Source: Rarobacter faecitabidus (GTDB taxonomy: Bacteria; Actinomycetota; Actinomycetes; Actinomycetales; Cellulomonadaceae). Taken from it: a DNA stretch of 64,000 nt. The stretch lies in NCBI RefSeq assembly GCF_006716265.1, contig NZ_VFOS01000004.1:159111-223110 (forward strand), given 5' to 3'. A program made the translations under genes and the position numbers. The first letter of the stretch is position 1; every line of letters starts with the position of its first letter. This document shows positions 59,595 through 64,000 of the stretch, piece by piece. The notes under the pieces were generated by a model, which saw only the letters and a program-made list of their open reading frames with translations, did no database searches and was not told where the DNA came from.

Positions 59595-60650
59595 ATGAGC
59601 GACGAGTCGATCGCAGAGGCACCTCTGCGCCGCCCGACCATCGCCGACGTTGCCCGGCGCGCCAAGACCTCCCGAGGCACGGTCTCGTTCGTCATCAACG
59701 ATCGCCCGGGCGTGGCCCCGGCAACGCGCCAGCGCGTGCTCGACGCGATGAAGGAGCTCGGCTGGCGACCGAACCAGTTGGCGCGCTCCTTGTCGACCCA
59801 GCGGGCATACGCGATCGGCTTCATCCTGGCGCGCGACCCTCGCGCCCTCAGCTCCGATCCCTTCTTCGCCCCCTTCATCGCGGGCATGGAGTCGCGGCTG
59901 GACGAGGTGGGGCAGTTCCTGATGCTCCGATTCGTCGCGGACACCGACTCGGAGCGCGCGGCCTACGCCGACCTCGCGACCCAGCGGCGCGTCGACGGAT
60001 TCGTCCTGTCGGACCTGCGGGAGGATGATCCGCGCATCGAGTTGCTCAGTTCGTTGCAGACGAACGCCGTCACGCTGAACGTCACCGACAAGACGACGAC
60101 CTTCCCGGCCGTTTCGCGCTCGGACGAACCCGGCGTCGCCGATGCCGTGAACCATCTCGTCACACTCGGGCACACCAAGATCGCCTACGTGAGCGGCCCC
60201 GGGCGTTACCTACACGCGATCCGCCGCCGGGCAACGTGGCAGTCGGCGTTGGCCGCGCACGGGATCAGCGCTGGGCACTCCATCCAGTCAGACTTCACTG
60301 CGGCGGGTGGCTCGTCGGCGACCGCGGCCCTCTTGGACCTTCCCGCCGACGAGCGGCCAACCGCGATCGTCTACGCCAACGACCTCATGGCGGCGGCCGG
60401 CATGTCGTATGCGATCAGCAAGGGCGTGCGCGTGCCGGATGAATTGTCGATCGTCGGCTACGACGACTTCGAGTTGTCCGCGTACCTGTCGCCCTCGCTT
60501 ACGACGGTACGCACCGACCCGATGGCGTGGGGCGTGGCCGCCGTGGACCAGTTGCTACGCATCATCGACGGTCGCGAGACCACGAACATCGCCCTGCCTC
60601 CGCCCGTGCTGGTGGAGCGCGGATCGACTGGCCCGGCGCCTAGGCCGTAG
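59595..60650 (+). CDS. LacI-family transcriptional regulator
   Basis: 351 residues. Helix-turn-helix and hinge: TIADVARRAKTSRGTVSFVI and ATRQRVLDAMKELGWRPNQLARSL at about residues 14-62, then a periplasmic-binding-like domain with AIGFILARDP, RVDGFVLSDL and IVYANDLMAAAGMSYAISKGVRVPDELSIVGYDDFELSAYL. GGAGGAG lies 5 nt before the ATG. A LacI-type operator sits in front of the glycosidase-like gene just downstream, its likely target; the inducer is probably a sugar. Confidence 0.9.
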   Translation: MSDESIAEAPLRRPTIADVARRAKTSRGTVSFVINDRPGVAPATRQRVLDAMKELGWRPNQLARSLSTQRAYAIGFILARDPRALSSDPFFAPFIAGMESRLDEVGQFLMLRFVADTDSERAAYADLATQRRVDGFVLSDLREDDPRIELLSSLQTNAVTLNVTDKTTTFPAVSRSDEPGVADAVNHLVTLGHTKIAYVSGPGRYLHAIRRRATWQSALAAHGISAGHSIQSDFTAAGGSSATAALLDLPADERPTAIVYANDLMAAAGMSYAISKGVRVPDELSIVGYDDFELSAYLSPSLTTVRTDPMAWGVAAVDQLLRIIDGRETTNIALPPPVLVERGSTGPAPRP

Positions 60651-60771
60651 TCCGCTCACCTAGCGCAGGGCGAACCGCCGTGCGCGGCTGGGCGAGCGTC
60701 CTGCGACGCAGGGAGTTGATGCCGCCGAGGAATGCCGCCGAGGGCGGGAATTCGCCAGCCGAAGCGTTTCG

Positions 60772-60802
60772 TTGACACGTCCACCCTTAACCGGTTTACA
60801 AT
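60772..60802 (+). promoter_or_regulatory. Promoter with LacI/GalR-type operator of the glycosidase-like gene
   Basis: TTGACA (60772-60777), then TTAACCGGTTTA (60787-60798), a palindrome centred on CCGG and typical of LacI/GalR sites, and TACAAT (60797-60802) as -10. The operator overlaps the -10, so binding would stop transcription. Confidence 0.7.
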
Positions 60803-60854
60803 GACCTATCCGGCCGCACGCCGCCGTGCGCTGATTTGTAGGAGAAACTCACCG

Positions 60855-63800
60855 ATGAGACGACTAATCAAGCTTCCCGCGATGCTCGGCGCTGCCGCGC
60901 TGCTCACCACTGGGCTCGCGCCAGCAGCGTTCGTACCAGCAGCGTTCTCGGCCCCCAGCGCGGCCGACACGGCCCAGGCGATGACCACTGCGACCCTTGC
61001 AGACTCGAGTGCCGCCCAGCAGCGCTGGCTATCCGTCGCCGAGTCGCGCACGGTGCTCAACCCCTACTATTTCTCCGACGCGGCGGACGGCACGTCCGAA
61101 CTGTCGTACACGGGCGGCAACAACCTGCCGCTCGCTACCGCGTTCTACGCGCACGACAAGGCACTGCACGTCAAGGAGACGCTCACCACCTACGCGAGCG
61201 GCGAGGCTCCACCGCAGGACCTCATCAACGAGGGGTTCGACGCCCAGCCCTCGGGCTGGATACTCGGCAATGCCGCGGCGAACTATGCGGGCGGCAAGGT
61301 CACTGTGTCGAACTCCGGCGCCCAGTGGGGCTATCTGGCGACTCCGGAACTCGCGCTGAACCCCGCCGTCCACTCCAAGCTCCGCATCAAGATCGATGCC
61401 ACGAGCCCGGCCACGGTCGGCAAGTGGGGCATCAAGATCAACCCGGTGGGCAGCGGCGACGACCTGTCCCCCGCCCTGCAGCCGGACACGACCAGCACCG
61501 GGGAGTTCACCTACGACCTCGGAAAGTACTTCGCCGAACAAGGCAAGACCGGCATCCAGAACGTGCGGATCCGCATCTGGGCCACGACCTACGAGACCGG
61601 CCAATCGACCGTGAGCTACACGCTGGACTCCTTCCGGCTGTACCGCGGGGCGACCCCCGAGGACGGTCAGCTGGTGGTCGGTGCCAACGAGTTCGACAGC
61701 AGCAGCGGCTGGACCACGTCTGACCAGAATCCGCCGCTTGCCCTATCGACGAGCGGCAGCAAAGGCACCTTCTCGCTGCCCGCCAACAGCCCGCGCGACT
61801 ACGACTTCCTGCTGTCGGGCGGCACGTCCCTGAACCTGGACCGCACCCCGATGCTCACGGTCAAGGTCGACAGCAGAACAGGCGGTCAGTGGGCACTCAA
61901 GGTGTCCGATCAGTCCTCCGGCGCCAGCGACAAGACCATCCAGGCCGACACAGAGGCGACGGGCACGTTCTCGTACAACCTCAAGGACCTCACCGGCTGG
62001 ACCGGGACCAAGACCGTTTACTTGAAGATCTTCCAGGTCGGCAAGGGCACGTCCACGACGTTCGACCGCTACGCGTATCACTCCGGCGGGACGAGCGCGG
62101 CAGTCGCGACCGCCACCAGCGTCGACTACACCTGGGACCCGGCCGCCGACTATTCCACCGGCCACTACGGCTCGGGCGACATCAAGGTGAGCGACTACTT
62201 CTCCGCTGGCCACCTGGACGGAACGGTTCGCAAGATCGAGACGTCCGTGGCCGGCAACGCCATCGTGGCGGGCGTCATCGAGAGAACAGGATCGTCCTAC
62301 GACGCCACGACCAACGTCATCACGATTCCGGGCACTTGGGCCACGCGGGCAATCGCGCTCCCTGCCGGTGCGACCGTTCAGTTCTACGCCTCGAAGCAGG
62401 CCTTCGTTGCGGGCTCGAACCCGTCCGCGAGCGCCCCGACCGGCACCGGCTTCTGGGCGGCGACCCTGCCCGCCGGCACCAGCCCGACCTATGTCGGAAT
62501 CGGCTGGGCGGTCAACACCGGAAAGAGCGACGATCACGAGCTCGCCGACCTGCCCGTCTGGACCAACCCCTACCCCGGTGGCGCAGCGGCCGAGGCCGCC
62601 AAGTTCGCCACCGATTCCAGGGACGAGGGCTCCGCGGGCATCGACCACTGGGCGGCGCACTGGGACGACTACATGGGCCGGGTTCCCGAGGTTCAGGACT
62701 ACTCGATCCAGCGCGTCGCAACGGGCGGCATCACCGCCGCTCAGATGGAGGCGTTCTACTACCGGGCGTTCCTCAACCTGGAGATGAACGTGCTTCCGGC
62801 GACGCCGGAGACCGGCAACGACTACCTGCAGGTCGGCACGGGTAAGCCGTCGCTGTGGATGAGCGGCACCCCCGGCACCCGGAACGTCGCCTCGTGGGAC
62901 TCACTGCTCGGCATGCAGCAGCTCGCCTACACCAACCCCAATGCCTCCTGGGATTCATTCATCGGCATGATGAACGCCGTCCAGATGTCCGGTCCCGCAC
63001 CAACGGACGCCAATGGCGTAGCTGCCAAGGGCGCGCTGAAGGGCGAGTCGCTGCCGAGCCGCAAGGCGCAGACTGCCTGGATCCTGTACTCGGTCACTGG
63101 CGATCTGACGAAGCTGGAGTCCGTATACGACCAGTTGCAGGCCAATCTGATCTGGTCATCACACAACATGCGCTGGATCTACGGCTCCAACAACTACACG
63201 GACGAGCGCGACTCCGAGTTCGTCGCCTCGCTCATCTACGACCTGAAGTTCGGCGCGCGCATCGCCGAGCTGCTTGGCCACAGCGGCGACGTCACCACCT
63301 TCAACAATCTGATCTCCACACTCACGGACGACTACGAGGATTGGTTCTTCCCGACCCCCGGCGGCACTGCCCCAACGTTCCAGACCGTGCAGAAGGTGTT
63401 CTTGGATTCGAGCCGCACTTCGAGTCCGTGGTCAGATCCCACCGAGGGCAGCGACTACCGCGACCACAAGAACCGCTGGGTGAAAAACGGCTGGTCCTTC
63501 TACACGACCACAGCGCTCGTCGCCCACGATCTGGAACCGGAGTTCAAGGCGAAAGTCATGAACCGGTTCATGAAGGACTACAAGGCGAACAGCCAGCTCG
63601 CGGGGCTCGGTGACTTCGCCGTCAAGGCGCCTGACATCCAGCTCATCACCTATGGCCTGCTCGATGCGGCGGCTTGGGGTTCCGGATCGAACGCGGGGTA
63701 CTCGTGGCCCGCGGTGACGCGCGCGGATCTGATCGACGCGGCGACCGTGCTGGTGAACGCGTTCAACCGCGACATGGTGAAGTCCGGGTTCTTCGCCGAG

Positions 63801-64000
63801 GTTTACGAGCAGACCGATCCGGGCACCGACGTGTCCGCACCGATCAAGTCGCGCGGCGTTCGGCCCTCCCTGTTCGGCGTCTCGCACTACATCGACAACG
63901 TGTGGATCGCGAACGGATACCGCGTGGACGAGGGCGACCCCACGTTCGTTCGGCTCAGCGGCGCCACCGGCGGGCTGAAGGGCCTGACCTACATGGGCAA
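60855..64000 (+). CDS. Secreted (alpha/alpha)6-type glycosidase-like protein, 3' end cut off
   Basis: At least 1048 residues; the gene runs past the right edge. Signal peptide (MRRLIKLPAMLGAAALLTTG, cleavage near AFSAPSAAD). Two beta-sandwich, carbohydrate-binding-like domains (about 125-260 and 270-420), then a helical domain (from about 595) with FATDSRDEGSAGIDHWAAHW, AFYYRAFLNLEMNV, YTDERDSEFVASLIYDL and HKNRWVKNGWSFYTTT, whose layout recalls GH15/GH37/GH63-like (alpha/alpha)6 enzymes. Catalytic acids are not certain. AGGAGA lies 9 nt before the ATG. It is probably controlled by the LacI protein upstream and acts on an external glycan. Confidence 0.7.
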   Translation, partial: MRRLIKLPAMLGAAALLTTGLAPAAFVPAAFSAPSAADTAQAMTTATLADSSAAQQRWLSVAESRTVLNPYYFSDAADGTSELSYTGGNNLPLATAFYAHDKALHVKETLTTYASGEAPPQDLINEGFDAQPSGWILGNAAANYAGGKVTVSNSGAQWGYLATPELALNPAVHSKLRIKIDATSPATVGKWGIKINPVGSGDDLSPALQPDTTSTGEFTYDLGKYFAEQGKTGIQNVRIRIWATTYETGQSTVSYTLDSFRLYRGATPEDGQLVVGANEFDSSSGWTTSDQNPPLALSTSGSKGTFSLPANSPRDYDFLLSGGTSLNLDRTPMLTVKVDSRTGGQWALKVSDQSSGASDKTIQADTEATGTFSYNLKDLTGWTGTKTVYLKIFQVGKGTSTTFDRYAYHSGGTSAAVATATSVDYTWDPAADYSTGHYGSGDIKVSDYFSAGHLDGTVRKIETSVAGNAIVAGVIERTGSSYDATTNVITIPGTWATRAIALPAGATVQFYASKQAFVAGSNPSASAPTGTGFWAATLPAGTSPTYVGIGWAVNTGKSDDHELADLPVWTNPYPGGAAAEAAKFATDSRDEGSAGIDHWAAHWDDYMGRVPEVQDYSIQRVATGGITAAQMEAFYYRAFLNLEMNVLPATPETGNDYLQVGTGKPSLWMSGTPGTRNVASWDSLLGMQQLAYTNPNASWDSFIGMMNAVQMSGPAPTDANGVAAKGALKGESLPSRKAQTAWILYSVTGDLTKLESVYDQLQANLIWSSHNMRWIYGSNNYTDERDSEFVASLIYDLKFGARIAELLGHSGDVTTFNNLISTLTDDYEDWFFPTPGGTAPTFQTVQKVFLDSSRTSSPWSDPTEGSDYRDHKNRWVKNGWSFYTTTALVAHDLEPEFKAKVMNRFMKDYKANSQLAGLGDFAVKAPDIQLITYGLLDAAAWGSGSNAGYSWPAVTRADLIDAATVLVNAFNRDMVKSGFFAEVYEQTDPGTDVSAPIKSRGVRPSLFGVSHYIDNVWIANGYRVDEGDPTFVRLSGATGGLKGLTYMG

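Overview
The window is high-GC DNA from an actinobacterium (Actinomycetota). Signs of this are a complete CvnABCD conservon, a DUF2637 (Spd-like) protein, a DUF5926 protein, a DtxR/IdeR-type iron box, GTG starts, and many genes that look leaderless (a TAnnnT-like -10 hexamer only 6-7 nt before the start codon). I cannot fix the genus from the sequence.

Region 1 (1 to about 11,450) is one end of an integrative and conjugative element (ICE). Its genes run on the minus strand, almost all with ATGA or short overlaps. Read 5' to 3' they encode an excisionase-like protein, an HTH/KorB-like protein, a DUF2637 membrane protein, several small unknowns, a protein resembling ECF sigma region 2, an orphan Dam-type methylase, an HTH protein whose gene carries iteron-like repeats, a secreted M15 peptidase, and type IV secretion parts (NTF2-like?, membrane protein, pilin-like, TrbL/VirB6-like, SCO6880-like cut by the window edge). 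A divergent leaderless repressor gene ends inside the antisense of tRNA-Arg(ACG), which marks the attachment site. The integrase and the ATPase genes must lie to the left of the window.

Region 2 (11.5-29.2 kb) is chromosomal: a YtrA-type GntR/ABC operon; tRNA-Ser(GCT) and tRNA-Ser(TGA), each followed by a tandem duplication of its 3' end plus terminator; a ThrE-type Thr/Ser exporter; a GyrI-like protein; the conservon cvnA-B-C-D with a 1460-residue sensor kinase; serS divergent from a diacylglycerol-kinase-like gene that is coupled to a large membrane protein; a GT2 glycosyltransferase; and a DUF5926 gene.

Region 3 (29.4-38.4 kb) is a block of four exported proteins on the minus strand: a 1229-residue LPETG-anchored protein with repeated ectodomains, two fibronectin-III-like proteins sharing the same Lys-rich C-terminal domain, and an exported protein of unknown function.

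Region 4 (38.5-64 kb) is metabolic and transport DNA: pgm, an FAD oxidoreductase, GNAT, MFS, poxB with a coupled MFS gene, a ferritin-like/VIT1 fusion, a macro-like protein, an ABC pair with an iron box over its promoter and a divergent isochorismate synthase, a secreted HExxH metallopeptidase, NUDIX, a low-molecular-weight phosphatase coupled to an aminotransferase, and a LacI regulator in front of a secreted glycosidase-like protein that runs off the right edge. Several intergenic stretches hold short tandem repeats.
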